Part shown: positions 30,028 to 38,802 of the stretch, piece by piece
Layout: the number at the start of each line of letters is the position of its first letter
Numbering within the stretch: position 1 is the first letter of the stretch
Assembly: GCF_014197755.1 (NCBI RefSeq)
Contig: NZ_JACIGE010000005.1
Coordinates: 186,001-250,000, forward strand
Length of the DNA stretch: 64,000 nucleotides
Reading direction: 5' to 3'
Origin: Rhodocyclus tenuis
GTDB lineage: Bacteria; Pseudomonadota; Gammaproteobacteria; Burkholderiales; Rhodocyclaceae
Notes under the pieces: generated by a model
Database searches by the model: none
What the model was told of the DNA's origin: nothing
The model's input: only the letters and a program-made list of their open reading frames with translations
Made by a program: the position numbers and the translations under genes

Positions 30028-31299
30028 TCATTTCTTCGGCCGGAAGATGCGCGCGACGCGGATGCTGCGGTTCTCGGTCTGCACGATTTCGATCGGCACG
30101 CCGGCGATCTTGATGCCGATGCCGGCTTCCGGGATGTCACGGAAGTACTCGACAATCAGGCCGTTCAGCGTTTTCGGCCCGTCGAGCGGCAGCTTCAGCC
30201 CGAGCTTGCGGTTGATTTCGCGCAGGGGGCGCCGCCCCTCGACGAGCACACTGCCGTCTTCGCCCCATTTGAGCGAGCCGGAGCCGCCGGGCAGCGAGGT
30301 AGTGAACTCGCCGATGATCTCCTCGACGATGTCTTCCATCGTCACCAGCCCGAGCACGTCACCATATTCGTCGACGACGAGGCCGGTGCGCCGGCGGTTG
30401 TCCTGGAAGAATTGCAGCTGCGCGACCACCGGCGTGCCGGCGGGGATGAAGTAGGGCTCCTGCACGTAACCGGCGAGTGCTTCCTGCGTCAGCTCGCCGC
30501 GTTGGATCGGGCCAAGCAGCCGGCGCAGGTGGACAACGCCGACGATGTTGTCGGGATCGCCGCGATAGACCGCCAGACGCGTGTGATAGCTCGTCGCCAT
30601 GCGCGCGGTAACTTCTTCCCAGGGCGCATCAAGGTCAAGCGCCTCGATCGAGGCGCGTGGTGTCATCACGTCCTCGACGGTGATTTCTTCGAGCTCGAAC
30701 AGATTGACGAGCAGGCTCTTGTGCTTGGGCGGGATGAAATTGCCCGATTCGAGCACCAGCGTGCGCAGCTCCTCAGTGCTCAGCCGGCCGGCGTTGGTGT
30801 CCGGGCCGGTGGGAAGGCGCAGCAGGCGCAACAGCGCCTTGACGAACAGATTGACGAACCAGACGACCGGGTAGGCATAGCGCAGCAGCGGCTTGAGCAC
30901 ATAGCCGACAAAGATCGCCAGCCGGTCGGCATAGCGCGCGCCGATGACTTTCGGCGAAATCTCGGAGACGACAAGGATGGCGAAGGTGACGAACAGCGTG
31001 CTGACGCCGAGCACCCATTTTTCATCGCCGAACAACTGGATCGTGATGACGCTGACCAGCGTTGCCGATGCCGCGTTGATCAGATTGTTGCCGAGCAGGA
31101 TGACGCCGAGCAGGCGATCGAGGTTTTCCAGCAGGCCGAGTGCCTGGATTGCGCCGCGATGGCCTTTTTGCGCCAGATGGCGCAAGCGATAGCGGTTGGC
31201 CGCCATCATCGCCGTTTCCGACATCGAGAAGAAGCCGGAAAGGACCAGCAGGACGCCGAGCGCGGCGAACAGTGCCGGCAGTGGTAAGTCGTCTTCCAC
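30028..31299 (-). CDS. CorC/HlyC-family (CNNM/DUF21) membrane protein with CBS pair
   Basis: This 423-residue protein has an N-terminal DUF21 membrane domain with several helices (FFSMSETAMMAANRYRL, LLGNNLINAASATLVSV), a CBS pair (VEDVMTPRASIEAL ... VVDEYGDVLGLVTMEDIVEEIIGEF) and a C-terminal transporter-associated domain. Members have been linked to magnesium or cobalt efflux, but substrate is inferred from family only. The start is a GTG with a poor ribosome site. It lies downstream of the ccsA-like gene on the same strand, separated by a long hairpin and its own promoter. Confidence 0.85.
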   Translation of the reverse strand: MEDDLPLPALFAALGVLLVLSGFFSMSETAMMAANRYRLRHLAQKGHRGAIQALGLLENLDRLLGVILLGNNLINAASATLVSVITIQLFGDEKWVLGVSTLFVTFAILVVSEISPKVIGARYADRLAIFVGYVLKPLLRYAYPVVWFVNLFVKALLRLLRLPTGPDTNAGRLSTEELRTLVLESGNFIPPKHKSLLVNLFELEEITVEDVMTPRASIEALDLDAPWEEVTARMATSYHTRLAVYRGDPDNIVGVVHLRRLLGPIQRGELTQEALAGYVQEPYFIPAGTPVVAQLQFFQDNRRRTGLVVDEYGDVLGLVTMEDIVEEIIGEFTTSLPGGSGSLKWGEDGSVLVEGRRPLREINRKLGLKLPLDGPKTLNGLIVEYFRDIPEAGIGIKIAGVPIEIVQTENRSIRVARIFRPKK

Positions 31300-31342
31300 G
31301 GAGCGGGTAAGTCCTTGACTGGCTGTCGAAATCGACGCGCCG

Positions 31343-31372
31343 AGTATCGCGACAGGCAGCGGCGCCTGTCAA
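31343..31372 (-). promoter_or_regulatory. Sigma-70 promoter of the CorC/HlyC-family gene
   Basis: On the minus strand a consensus -35 TTGACA (31367-31372) is followed after 18 bases by GATACT (31343-31348), four of six matches to TATAAT. The predicted start is about 37 bases before the GTG. Confidence 0.55.
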
Positions 31373-31374
31373 GC

Positions 31375-31410
31375 GTGTAACGGAAGCGGCGCGGGCCGCT
31401 TCCGTTACAC
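31375..31410 (-). terminator. 16-bp perfect hairpin after the ccsA-like gene
   Basis: GTGTAACGGAAGCGGC and its exact reverse complement flank a four-base GCGG loop, six bases past the ccsA-like stop. The stem is very stable but lacks a T tract; it abuts the promoter of the next gene and probably insulates the two. Confidence 0.6.
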
Positions 31411-31416
31411 CGAGGG

Positions 31417-32256
31417 TCAGCTGCGGTCGATCAGTACGTCGACGACGAACTGGCTGCCGACGTAGGTCAGCAGCAGCATGCCGAAGCCGATCAGCGTCCA
31501 GCGCAAGGTCAGACGTCCGCGCCAGCCATAGAAGTGACGGCCGATCAGCAGCAGCGCGAAAATGCCCCAGGAGGCGAAGGCAAATACGGTCTTGTGGTCG
31601 AACGCAAAGGCCTTGCCGAAGATTTCTTCCGAGAAGAACAGGCCGCTACCCAGCGCGAAGCTGAGCAGCACGAAAGCCACCGCCATCATGTGGAAGAGAA
31701 TCGCTTCCATGGTCAGGATCGGCGGCAGACTGCCGAGGCCGCGCGTCATCGCACGCCGGTGCAGCTGACGTTCGGCAAAGCCGATGAATACGGCGTGCAG
31801 CGCCGCCAGCGTGAACAGGCTGTAAGCGAGCATGGCGGCGAGGAAGTGCAGCTTGAAGCCGAGTTCGCGGGCGTGCATCAATTCATGCGCATCCGAGAAT
31901 GCCGCCGGCAGGAAGGCGCAGATAGCGGCCAGCGGCATCACCATCGGCTGCAGGCCGTCCATGCGCGCATGAAAGCTTTCCAGCAGGTGGATCAGTACCG
32001 CCAGCCAGAGCATCAACGAAAGCGCCAGGCTGAACGAGAAGCGCATGCCGCCATAGCCAAAAAGTTCGAGGTAAAGACCGGTGCCGTGGACCAGCAACGC
32101 AGCGAAAATCGACGCGCGTTCCCACGTCTGCATCGGTAGCGCGATGTGTGGCTTGTCGGTTTCGCGCCAGCGCGTGTTCCAGAAGTGGTAGCCAAGCGCG
32201 GCGTAGAGGAGTGCCGCGACGATGGGGTAGGGAAGTTGCAGTAGAATATCGCTCAT
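31417..32256 (-). CDS. CcsA/YpjD-like cytochrome c assembly membrane protein
   Basis: This 279-residue protein of the cytochrome C assembly (CcsA/CcmC) family has about eight membrane helices and conserved histidines in LLVHGTGLYLELFG, DAHELMHARELGFKLHFLAAMLAY and FDHKTVFAFASWG. The family binds or handles haem at the membrane. This short form next to ffh is widespread in proteobacteria and usually annotated as inner membrane protein YpjD, with no proven role in c-type cytochrome maturation. Its start codon is only 30 bases from the divergent ffh start. Confidence 0.85.
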   Translation of the reverse strand: MSDILLQLPYPIVAALLYAALGYHFWNTRWRETDKPHIALPMQTWERASIFAALLVHGTGLYLELFGYGGMRFSFSLALSLMLWLAVLIHLLESFHARMDGLQPMVMPLAAICAFLPAAFSDAHELMHARELGFKLHFLAAMLAYSLFTLAALHAVFIGFAERQLHRRAMTRGLGSLPPILTMEAILFHMMAVAFVLLSFALGSGLFFSEEIFGKAFAFDHKTVFAFASWGIFALLLIGRHFYGWRGRLTLRWTLIGFGMLLLTYVGSQFVVDVLIDRS

Positions 32257-32286
32257 TGCTCAAGTTTACACCAAGCCGGAAGCCAA

Positions 32287-33642
32287 ATGCTCGAGAACCT
32301 TTCCCAGCGCCTCGGTCGTGTCGTCAAGACGCTGCGAGGCGAGGCACGACTGACTGAAGACAATATCGCCGACGCGCTGCGCGAAGTGCGCATGGCGCTG
32401 CTTGAGGCGGACGTTGCCCTGCCGGTCGTCAAGGACTTCATTGCCGCCGTGCGCGAGAAGGCGATCGGCGAGGAAGTGGTCGGCTCGCTGTCGCCGGGGC
32501 AGGCGCTGATCGGTGTCGTCCATCGCGAACTGACGCGGCTGATGGGCGAAGCGCACGTCGGCCTGAATCTGGCGACGCAGCCGCCGGCGATCATCCTGAT
32601 GGCCGGTCTGCAGGGCGCCGGCAAGACGACCACCGTTGGCAAGCTGGCCAAGCTTTTGCGCGAGACGCAGAAGAAGAAGGTACTGGTCGTTTCCTGCGAC
32701 GTCTATCGTCCTGCGGCCATCGCGCAGCTGAAGACCGTTGCCGGTCAGGCCGGCGTCGACTTCTTCCCGTCGACGGTCGACGACAAGCCGCTCGACATCG
32801 CGCGCGGTGCGGTCGACTGGGCGAAGCGCCATCACCACGAGGTGCTGCTCGTCGATACCGCCGGCCGGCTGGCGATCGACGAAGCGATGATGCGCGAGAT
32901 CGCCGAACTGCACGCGGCGCTGAAACCGATCGAAACGCTGTTCGTCGTCGACGCCATGCTCGGCCAGGACGCGGTCAATACCGCGCGCGCCTTCAACGAG
33001 GCCTTGCCGCTGACCGGCGTCGTGCTGACCAAGCTCGACGGCGACGCGCGCGGCGGCGCGGCACTGTCGGTGCGCCACGTTACCGGCCGGCCGATCAAGT
33101 TTGCCGGTATCGGCGAAAAGCTCGGCGGCCTCGAGCCTTTCCATCCTGAGCGCATGGCTTCGCGCATCCTCGGCATGGGCGACGTGCTGTCGCTGATCGA
33201 GGAGGCACAGAAGGGCGTCGACCAGGAAAAGGCCGTCGCGCTGGCCAAGAAGCTCAAGTCGGGCAAGGATTTCGACCTTGCCGACTTTCGCGAGCAGATC
33301 GTGCAGATGCGCAAGATGGGCGGCGTCGGCGGCATGCTCGACAAGCTGCCGGCGCAGTTTGCCAAGGCCGCGGGGCAGATGCCGGCGGGTGCCGCCGACA
33401 AGTCGATACTGCGCATCGAAGGCATCATCAACTCGATGACGCCGCACGAGCGCGCCAATCCCGACCTGATCAAGGCCTCGCGCAAACGGCGTATTGCCAC
33501 TGGCGCCGGCGTGCAGGTGCAGGAGGTCAACCGGCTGCTCAACCAGTTCGAGCAGACGCGCAAGATGATGAAGCAGTTCTCGCGCGGCGGCATCGGCAAG
33601 ATGATGCGCAGCATGAAAGGCATGATGCCCGGCATGCGCTGA
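32287..33642 (+). CDS. ffh: Signal recognition particle protein Ffh (SRP54)
   Basis: Ffh binds 4.5S RNA and the signal sequences of nascent membrane proteins and docks ribosomes at FtsY. The 451-residue protein shows the N domain, the GTPase G domain (GLQGAGKTTTVGKLAK, VDTAGRLAID, TKLDGDARGGAALS) and a methionine-rich M domain ending MMRSMKGMMPGMR. It is divergent from the ccsA-like gene. A GC-rich imperfect hairpin around 33651-33680 follows the stop but has no T run. Confidence 0.96.
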   Translation: MLENLSQRLGRVVKTLRGEARLTEDNIADALREVRMALLEADVALPVVKDFIAAVREKAIGEEVVGSLSPGQALIGVVHRELTRLMGEAHVGLNLATQPPAIILMAGLQGAGKTTTVGKLAKLLRETQKKKVLVVSCDVYRPAAIAQLKTVAGQAGVDFFPSTVDDKPLDIARGAVDWAKRHHHEVLLVDTAGRLAIDEAMMREIAELHAALKPIETLFVVDAMLGQDAVNTARAFNEALPLTGVVLTKLDGDARGGAALSVRHVTGRPIKFAGIGEKLGGLEPFHPERMASRILGMGDVLSLIEEAQKGVDQEKAVALAKKLKSGKDFDLADFREQIVQMRKMGGVGGMLDKLPAQFAKAAGQMPAGAADKSILRIEGIINSMTPHERANPDLIKASRKRRIATGAGVQVQEVNRLLNQFEQTRKMMKQFSRGGIGKMMRSMKGMMPGMR

Positions 33643-33713
33643 AAGCGGGCGCCCGGCGCAGGCTGGCCTGCGCGCCGGGCCTTGCCGGTGGGGTGTTCGT
33701 TGCAGCACCTTGC

Positions 33714-34928
33714 TCACGTACTGAATTCCCGCACTGATGTCAGTGGCGCGCGCACGCGTTCGGCGTGTCGGCGGGCCCGCCGCTTGCGCGCCCAGATCAC
33801 CAGCCCGGTGACGCACAGAGCGGCGATCAGCAGTCCGCAGGCCGAAACGACGATGCGCCCGGCAAGCCCGGCGATGCGTCCCGAGTGCAGCGGAAACATC
33901 GCCTGCAGGAAGATGTCTCCGGCCGTACCAGTGCCGGGTACGTCGGCGCCGAGTACGCGCCCGTCGCGGGCGTCGAAGTACAGCCATGGATTGCCGAGCC
34001 CGCCGTCGCCATGACTGGCGCCGGCGGCGAAGAAGCCGACGCCATACACGCCATGGAGGCTGTCGCGCCAGACGCCGCCGGGCGGCGCAGTGATGCCGTG
34101 CGCCAGCGCCTCGCGCTCGGCGATGTCGACGATGTCGGTAAAGGCGAGAACGCGTTCGCCGGGCGCCGGCGGTTCGGTCCGCAGCGTCGCCGGAGACGGC
34201 GTCAGTGGCGAGACGGCAGCGACCAGCGGCCGCATCACCTCGTTCTTCAGGTTCATCGACACCGAGGTGAGCGCCAGAGTCAGTAGCAGCGGGAACAGCC
34301 AGACGCCGCCCGAGCGGTGCAGGTCGAAGTTGAGGCGATAGCCGCCAGCGCGCCAGCGGAAGGCGAAGGACTGCCGCCAGCTGCCCCGGCTGGGAAAGGC
34401 GATAACGAGCGCCAGCAGCGTGTCGATCAGCCAGACGATGGCGATGCCGCCCATGAACAGCGTGCCGAGCGGCAGGCCGAAGGCGTCGGGCAGGTGCAGG
34501 CTGTAGTGCAGCTTGTAGAGGAAGGGCAGCAGATGCTTGCGATCGAGTGCAGCGCGGCCCCACTCGCGGCGCGCCAGCACCTCGCCGCTGGCTGGGTCGA
34601 TCGCTACCTGCGAGTAGCCGAGTTCGGCGAGCACGCCGGTCGCCGGTTCCGGACGCGGCTCGACGAAGACGGTGAGCGTCTCGCCCGGCGCCACGGCGAG
34701 CGGCAGGTAGCGGATCTGCAGCGCCGGCTCGGCGCGCTCCAGCCGGGCGGCGAGTTCAGCCGCCGGCAGCGGCGCCGCCGTGCTGCCCGTCCGGTAGAAG
34801 GCCGGGTTGAGCCAGGCATCGAGTTCGTGGTCCCAGGCGATGACGGCGCCGGTCAGGCCGGCGACCGTCAGGAACAGCGCGCAGGACAGCCCGAACCAGC
34901 GATGCGCGATGACGAGCCAGGCGCGCAT
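33714..34928 (-). CDS. PepSY-associated membrane protein linked to siderophore uptake
   Basis: This 404-residue protein has four main membrane helices: the first at LSCALFLTVAGLTGAVIAWDHELD, the last near GLAGRIVVSACGLLIAALCVTGLVIW. PepSY-type periplasmic segments lie between them (YSQVAIDPASGEVLARREWG). Proteins of this family beside TonB-dependent siderophore receptors are thought to act as inner-membrane ferric-siderophore reductases or accessory factors. It starts seven bases after the receptor gene on the same strand, so they form an operon. The exact biochemical role is inferred. Confidence 0.85.
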   Translation of the reverse strand: MRAWLVIAHRWFGLSCALFLTVAGLTGAVIAWDHELDAWLNPAFYRTGSTAAPLPAAELAARLERAEPALQIRYLPLAVAPGETLTVFVEPRPEPATGVLAELGYSQVAIDPASGEVLARREWGRAALDRKHLLPFLYKLHYSLHLPDAFGLPLGTLFMGGIAIVWLIDTLLALVIAFPSRGSWRQSFAFRWRAGGYRLNFDLHRSGGVWLFPLLLTLALTSVSMNLKNEVMRPLVAAVSPLTPSPATLRTEPPAPGERVLAFTDIVDIAEREALAHGITAPPGGVWRDSLHGVYGVGFFAAGASHGDGGLGNPWLYFDARDGRVLGADVPGTGTAGDIFLQAMFPLHSGRIAGLAGRIVVSACGLLIAALCVTGLVIWARKRRARRHAERVRAPLTSVREFST

Positions 34929-34935
34929 CGCCGGC

Positions 34936-37077
34936 TCAGTACTTCCAGTTGAGCGACACGCTCAGGTTGCGCGGCGCCGCGTAGTAGGACTGATCCCAGT
35001 ACAGGCTGGTGAGGTACTTCTCGTTGGTGACGTTGTTGAGGTTGGCCGAGACGCTCCACTGCCGGTCGAAGTCGTAGCGGGCCATCAGGTTGGTGACGGC
35101 GTAGGCTTTCTGCCTGATCTCGCCACCGCTGGTCGTGCGCGAGATGTCGTCCTGCCAGTGCAGGCTGCCGCCGACCTTCAGTCCCTCGATGCCGGGCACG
35201 CGGTAGGTCAGCGCGCTGCGCAGCAGGCGGCGCGGCATGTAGGTGCGTACGGCGTTGCCGGCGTCGTCGTCGATCGCCAGTTGCGTATAGCCGATGCTCA
35301 GTTGCAGGCGTGGTGTGACCTGACCGGCGATGTCGATCTGCACGCCTTCCGACTGCGCGTCGACGGCACGGTGGTAGGGGCGCGCGCCGACGTAGCCGGC
35401 GGCCTCGGCGAGATTGCGTTGCTCGCTGCGGAACAGCGCCAGCGAAGCGTTCAGCTTGCGCGCGAAAAACTCGCCCTTGAGACCGATTTCGCGATTGCTG
35501 CCGGTGACCGGCGCCAGCGTGTTACCGGCGAGGTCGGTCTGGTATTGCGGCGTGAAGATGTCGGTATAGCTGGCGTAGGTGCTGAGCTGTGAGGTCAGCG
35601 CGTACACGATGCCGGCGTAGGGCGTGACGTCATCGGCCTGGCTGTCATGGGCAACGCCGTAGGAAGTGCCGTTGCTTTGCGCCCGTGTCAGTTTGGCGCC
35701 GGCGATGAGCGTCAGCGGATCGGCAAGGCTCAGCCGGGCGACGGCGTACGCGCTCTTCTGCTTGTAGACGAAGTGGCTGCCGTTGACCGATGCGTCGAAG
35801 CTCGGCATCGGGTAGCTGCCGTTCCAGTCGTCGAGCGACGGCAGCGCGGTGCCGATGCCCTGGCCGTAGTGTGAGATGTCGTCGAGCACCGATTCGGCCG
35901 AACTGGCACCGAAGGCCAGTTCATGCGTGCGCCCGAACAGCTTGACGCGCCCGCTTGCCGACACGTCGGCCTGCGTCTGCCGGTTGCTCATCGCGTAGCG
36001 CGAGGGATAGGCCAGCAGCCCGAGCCCGGTCGTCGCGTCCGGCGTGCCGTAGGCATAGAAGAGGGCGCCGTCGTTGCGGTAATCGTTGCGCGTGAGCACG
36101 GCGCGCAGGCGCCAGTCTGCGGAGAGTTCGCGGTTGAGTTCGACAAAGGTGTTGCGCACGCTGGAGTTCCAGTACGACCAGTCGCTCGCGGTGCTGGTCG
36201 ATACATCGTAATTGGTCTGCTGGCCGTTGCTGTAGAGCATCGGCAGCGCGCCCCACATCGGGCTCCTGGCCTTGTTGCGTTGTTCGCTGTGGCCGATGCT
36301 GAGCGTGCTGACATCGTCGAGATCGACGTCGACGATGGCGCCGAAGACCGTCTTTTCGCGGGAGTAGCGGTCGAGGTATGAATCCGTGTCCTCGTGTGCA
36401 GCGATCAGCCGGCCGCGTATACGACCGGATTCGACGAGGCTGCCGGAAATGTCGCCCTCGACGCGCTGCTTGCCCCATGAGCCGATGCTGGCGCTGGCCG
36501 CAGCCGCGAACTGGCTGGTCGGCCGCTTGCGCAGGAAGTTCACCGTCGCCGAGGGATTGCCGGTGCCGGACATCAGCCCGTTGGCGCCATAGACCGCTTC
36601 AATTCGCTCGTAGAGCACGGTGTCGATGTCGCCGTTGACGTTGCCGTAGGCGAAGGGCTGGCCGATGCCGTCGGCCTGGAAGTTGGTGATGTCGAAGCCG
36701 CGCGCAGTGTAGTAGGTGCGGTCGGTTTCGACGCGCTCGACGTTGATTCCCGACGAGGCGGCGAGCGCGTCGTTGACGCTGTCTAGACGGAAGTCGCTGA
36801 GCTGGCTGCGCGAAATCACCGACACCGTCTGCGGCGTTTCGCGCAGCGACAGTTTGAGGCCGGTGGCGGAACTGCTCTTGCGTGCCGTGTACAGGCCCGA
36901 GCGTTCGGTATTGTCGCCGGCATCGGCGACCTCGCTGACGGTGACGGCGCCGAGGACTTTTTCTTCGCTGGATGTGGTGGGCTCAGCCGCGTAGACGGGC
37001 GTGGCGCACAGCGCGGCGAGGGCAAGGGCGAGCGGGCGACGGCGCAGCGCGGCCGGCAGTCGGTGGCAAACGGGCAT
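34936..37077 (-). CDS. TonB-dependent siderophore receptor
   Basis: This 713-residue outer-membrane receptor has signal peptide ending ATPVYAAEP, a TonB-box-like stretch (GAVTVSEVAD) and a plug domain (LRETPQTVSVISRSQLSDF, RGFDITNFQADGIGQPF, GNPSATVNFLRKRP). It is followed by a 22-strand beta-barrel ending in an aromatic residue (NLSVSLNWKY). The plug motifs are those of the FhuE/FpvA/FoxA siderophore-receptor group rather than vitamin B12 or haem receptors. The start follows AGGAG. It leads the operon with the PepSY gene. A consensus sigma-70 promoter lies about 185 bases upstream; iron control by Fur is expected, but I could not see a clear Fur box. Confidence 0.9.
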   Translation of the reverse strand: MPVCHRLPAALRRRPLALALAALCATPVYAAEPTTSSEEKVLGAVTVSEVADAGDNTERSGLYTARKSSSATGLKLSLRETPQTVSVISRSQLSDFRLDSVNDALAASSGINVERVETDRTYYTARGFDITNFQADGIGQPFAYGNVNGDIDTVLYERIEAVYGANGLMSGTGNPSATVNFLRKRPTSQFAAAASASIGSWGKQRVEGDISGSLVESGRIRGRLIAAHEDTDSYLDRYSREKTVFGAIVDVDLDDVSTLSIGHSEQRNKARSPMWGALPMLYSNGQQTNYDVSTSTASDWSYWNSSVRNTFVELNRELSADWRLRAVLTRNDYRNDGALFYAYGTPDATTGLGLLAYPSRYAMSNRQTQADVSASGRVKLFGRTHELAFGASSAESVLDDISHYGQGIGTALPSLDDWNGSYPMPSFDASVNGSHFVYKQKSAYAVARLSLADPLTLIAGAKLTRAQSNGTSYGVAHDSQADDVTPYAGIVYALTSQLSTYASYTDIFTPQYQTDLAGNTLAPVTGSNREIGLKGEFFARKLNASLALFRSEQRNLAEAAGYVGARPYHRAVDAQSEGVQIDIAGQVTPRLQLSIGYTQLAIDDDAGNAVRTYMPRRLLRSALTYRVPGIEGLKVGGSLHWQDDISRTTSGGEIRQKAYAVTNLMARYDFDRQWSVSANLNNVTNEKYLTSLYWDQSYYAAPRNLSVSLNWKY

Positions 37078-37262
37078 GGGAACTCCTGGTGGCGCCGGAA
37101 GCTGGCTTCCTCGGGAGTTCCTTCGGTGGCTGGCGGGCGAAGCGTGGTACGAAAACGGATTGTCATGCGACGCCGGGTCGGGCGTCGGTACTGTCGCAAC
37201 AAGATTTCCGTCGCGGCCATGAAAAGAGGCGGTGCGACGACTTGTTGTTGCGAGCGGTTCGC

Positions 37263-37290
37263 ATTATAAGAATGCCTTTCTGGCTGTCAA
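37263..37290 (-). promoter_or_regulatory. Consensus sigma-70 promoter of the siderophore receptor operon
   Basis: The minus strand has a perfect -35 TTGACA (37285-37290), a 16-bp spacer and a perfect -10 TATAAT (37263-37268). A GCATT-N5-AATGC palindrome (37261-37275) covers the -10 and could be an operator. The predicted leader is about 180 bases long, with no riboswitch motif that I recognise. Confidence 0.75.
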
Positions 37291-37363
37291 TCGTTTTCCC
37301 GGGCGCCTGCCCGACCAATATCCGGGATGGATCAAGGCGTTGCCGGTGTTTCCCGGCGAATAC

Positions 37364-37869
37364 TCAGGCCTGACTGCGCAGCAGCTGACGTGCCTGCATC
37401 AGTGCCAAGCCGAGGAGATTCGACCCGCGCCAGCGCGATGGCCAGACCGCATCGGGGTGATCGGCCGACAGGCCGATTCCCCACGCGGCCTCGAGCGCAG
37501 TTGCCTGGGCGAGGATGTGCTCAGCGGTGCCATCGAGATAGCGAGCCAGCAGCGGATTCTGCTGGAACTTGGCGACCGACGCGCGAACGGCGATTTCGTA
37601 GCGCTGCCGCTTCCAGACAGCTTGCTCGAAGTTGGCGACCCTGCGACCGAGGATCTGCGCAACTGCCGGGTCCGGATCATCGACGATGCAGGCGACGAGT
37701 GCGTGTCGCCGAAGAGGAGCGCCTTCTGCGCCATGAGGAAGTGCTCGGCGGTTGCGTAGAGCTGCGATCCGATGACAAAAGGTGCCGGGTACCAGGGGCT
37801 CAGACAGGCACTCGTCACGCCGGAGGCGGCATCAGGCTCTTCATGTCCCCAGAAGAAAATGAAGCGCAT
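37364..37869 (-). pseudogene. NADAR/YbiA-family gene split by a frameshift
   Basis: The first part reads MRFIFFWGHEEPD and continues through YATAEHFLMAQKALLFGDT, the conserved NADAR (DUF1768, YbiA-like) N-terminus. At about 37703-37705 the frame changes. In another frame the match continues with ALVACIVDDPDPAVAQILGRR, then VANFEQAVWKRQRYEIA and a WGIGL/WRGSNLLGLALMQAR ending before a TGA at 37364. One missing base restores a normal protein of about 168 residues. NADAR proteins are N-glycosidases that process ADP-ribose-type metabolites or remove ADP-ribose from nucleic acid. Either a real pseudogene or a one-base sequencing error. Confidence 0.75.
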
Positions 37870-38229
37870 GCAATCGCCGGCGCTTTCGCGCTGGCGAAGT
37901 CTTGCAAGCGCCTCTGGCGGTTCCACGGCATCTGCTCCACTAAGGTTTCCGGAGCGCCAGCATAAGGAGCCGTCGGCCGCATGTCCAACCAGTGTGGTGC
38001 TACGGTAGTGGCGATGGCATTGGCAGCCGAGCCGTCATTGACCCGCGCGAAACCCTTGAGGAATCACGTTCCGTTTCCTTGCCCGACGCATGACGAGGCC
38101 GGATAATGCCGGACTCCCGCCGCGGTGTGTCGGCGGCATGGGCTGCAAACGCAAAAGCGCATGAGCGACCGCGTCAAGCCAGCAAAGCGCGTCGATAATA
38201 TATAATATAATCAATATGATAGGCTGATT
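37870..38229. other. Intergenic region upstream of trpG with an AT-rich promoter-like patch
   Basis: Mostly GC-rich sequence with no recognisable gene. Just before trpG there is a sharp AT-rich patch (38194-38220) with two overlapping TATAAT hexamers (38201-38206 and 38206-38211), a likely -10 region; no good -35 was found. A short frame from an ATG at 37981, preceded by AAGGAG at a long distance, encodes about 41 residues that resemble nothing I know. No trp leader peptide or attenuator was apparent. Confidence 0.45.
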
Positions 38230-38802
38230 ATGCTGCTGATGATCGACAACTATGACTCCTTTACCTACAACATCGTCCAGTATTTCGGCGAGTTGGGGCA
38301 GGAGGTGCAGGTGGTGCGCAACGACGCCATCAGCCTGGCCGGCATTGCCGCGGCGGCGCCGGAGTATCTGGTGATTTCGCCCGGGCCGTGTGCGCCGGCG
38401 CAGGCCGGGGTGTCGCTGGCGGCGATTCGCGAGTTCGCCGGCAAGATCCCGATTCTCGGCGTCTGTCTCGGTCATCAGGCGATCGGCGAGGCTTTCGGCG
38501 GCCGCGTCGTGCATGCGCAGAAGCTGATGCACGGCAAGGTGTCGCCGGTGCAGCACAAGGATGTCGGCGTCTTCCGCGGTCTGCCCAATCCGCTCTCCTG
38601 CACACGCTATCACTCGCTCGCCGTCGAGCGCGCCAGCCTGCCCGATTGTCTTGAGGTGACGGCGTGGACCGAAGACGGCGAGATCATGGGATTGCGTCAC
38701 AAGACGCTGGCGGTCGAGGGCGTGCAGTTTCACCCCGAGTCGATCCTCTCCGAGCGCGGTCACGATCTGCTGAAGAACTTCCTTGAGGAGCACGCTGCAT
38801 GA
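38230..38802 (+). CDS. trpG: Anthranilate synthase glutamine amidotransferase subunit
   Basis: TrpG supplies ammonia from glutamine to TrpE for anthranilate synthesis; in many bacteria the same subunit also serves PabB. The 190-residue class I amidotransferase has the catalytic cysteine in [18 protein letters not shown] and the His-Glu pair in [13 protein letters not shown]. The typical start is [13 protein letters not shown]. It overlaps trpD by four bases. trpE is not upstream, unlike many relatives, so trpG heads a trpGDC operon with its own AT-rich promoter region. Confidence 0.94.
   Translation: MLLMIDNYDSFTYNIVQYFGELGQEVQVVRNDAISLAGIAAAAPEYLVISPGPCAPAQAGVSLAAIREFAGKIPILGVCLGHQAIGEAFGGRVVHAQKLMHGKVSPVQHKDVGVFRGLPNPLSCTRYHSLAVERASLPDCLEVTAWTEDGEIMGLRHKTLAVEGVQFHPESILSERGHDLLKNFLEEHAA

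Noticed and set aside
33651-33680. Strong terminator after ffh
   Set aside because: The hairpin is GC-rich but imperfect and lacks any T tract on either strand, so I did not list it as a terminator.
37078-37262. Cobalamin riboswitch in the leader of the TonB-dependent receptor
   Set aside because: No B12-box-like sequence is present and the receptor's plug is of siderophore type.
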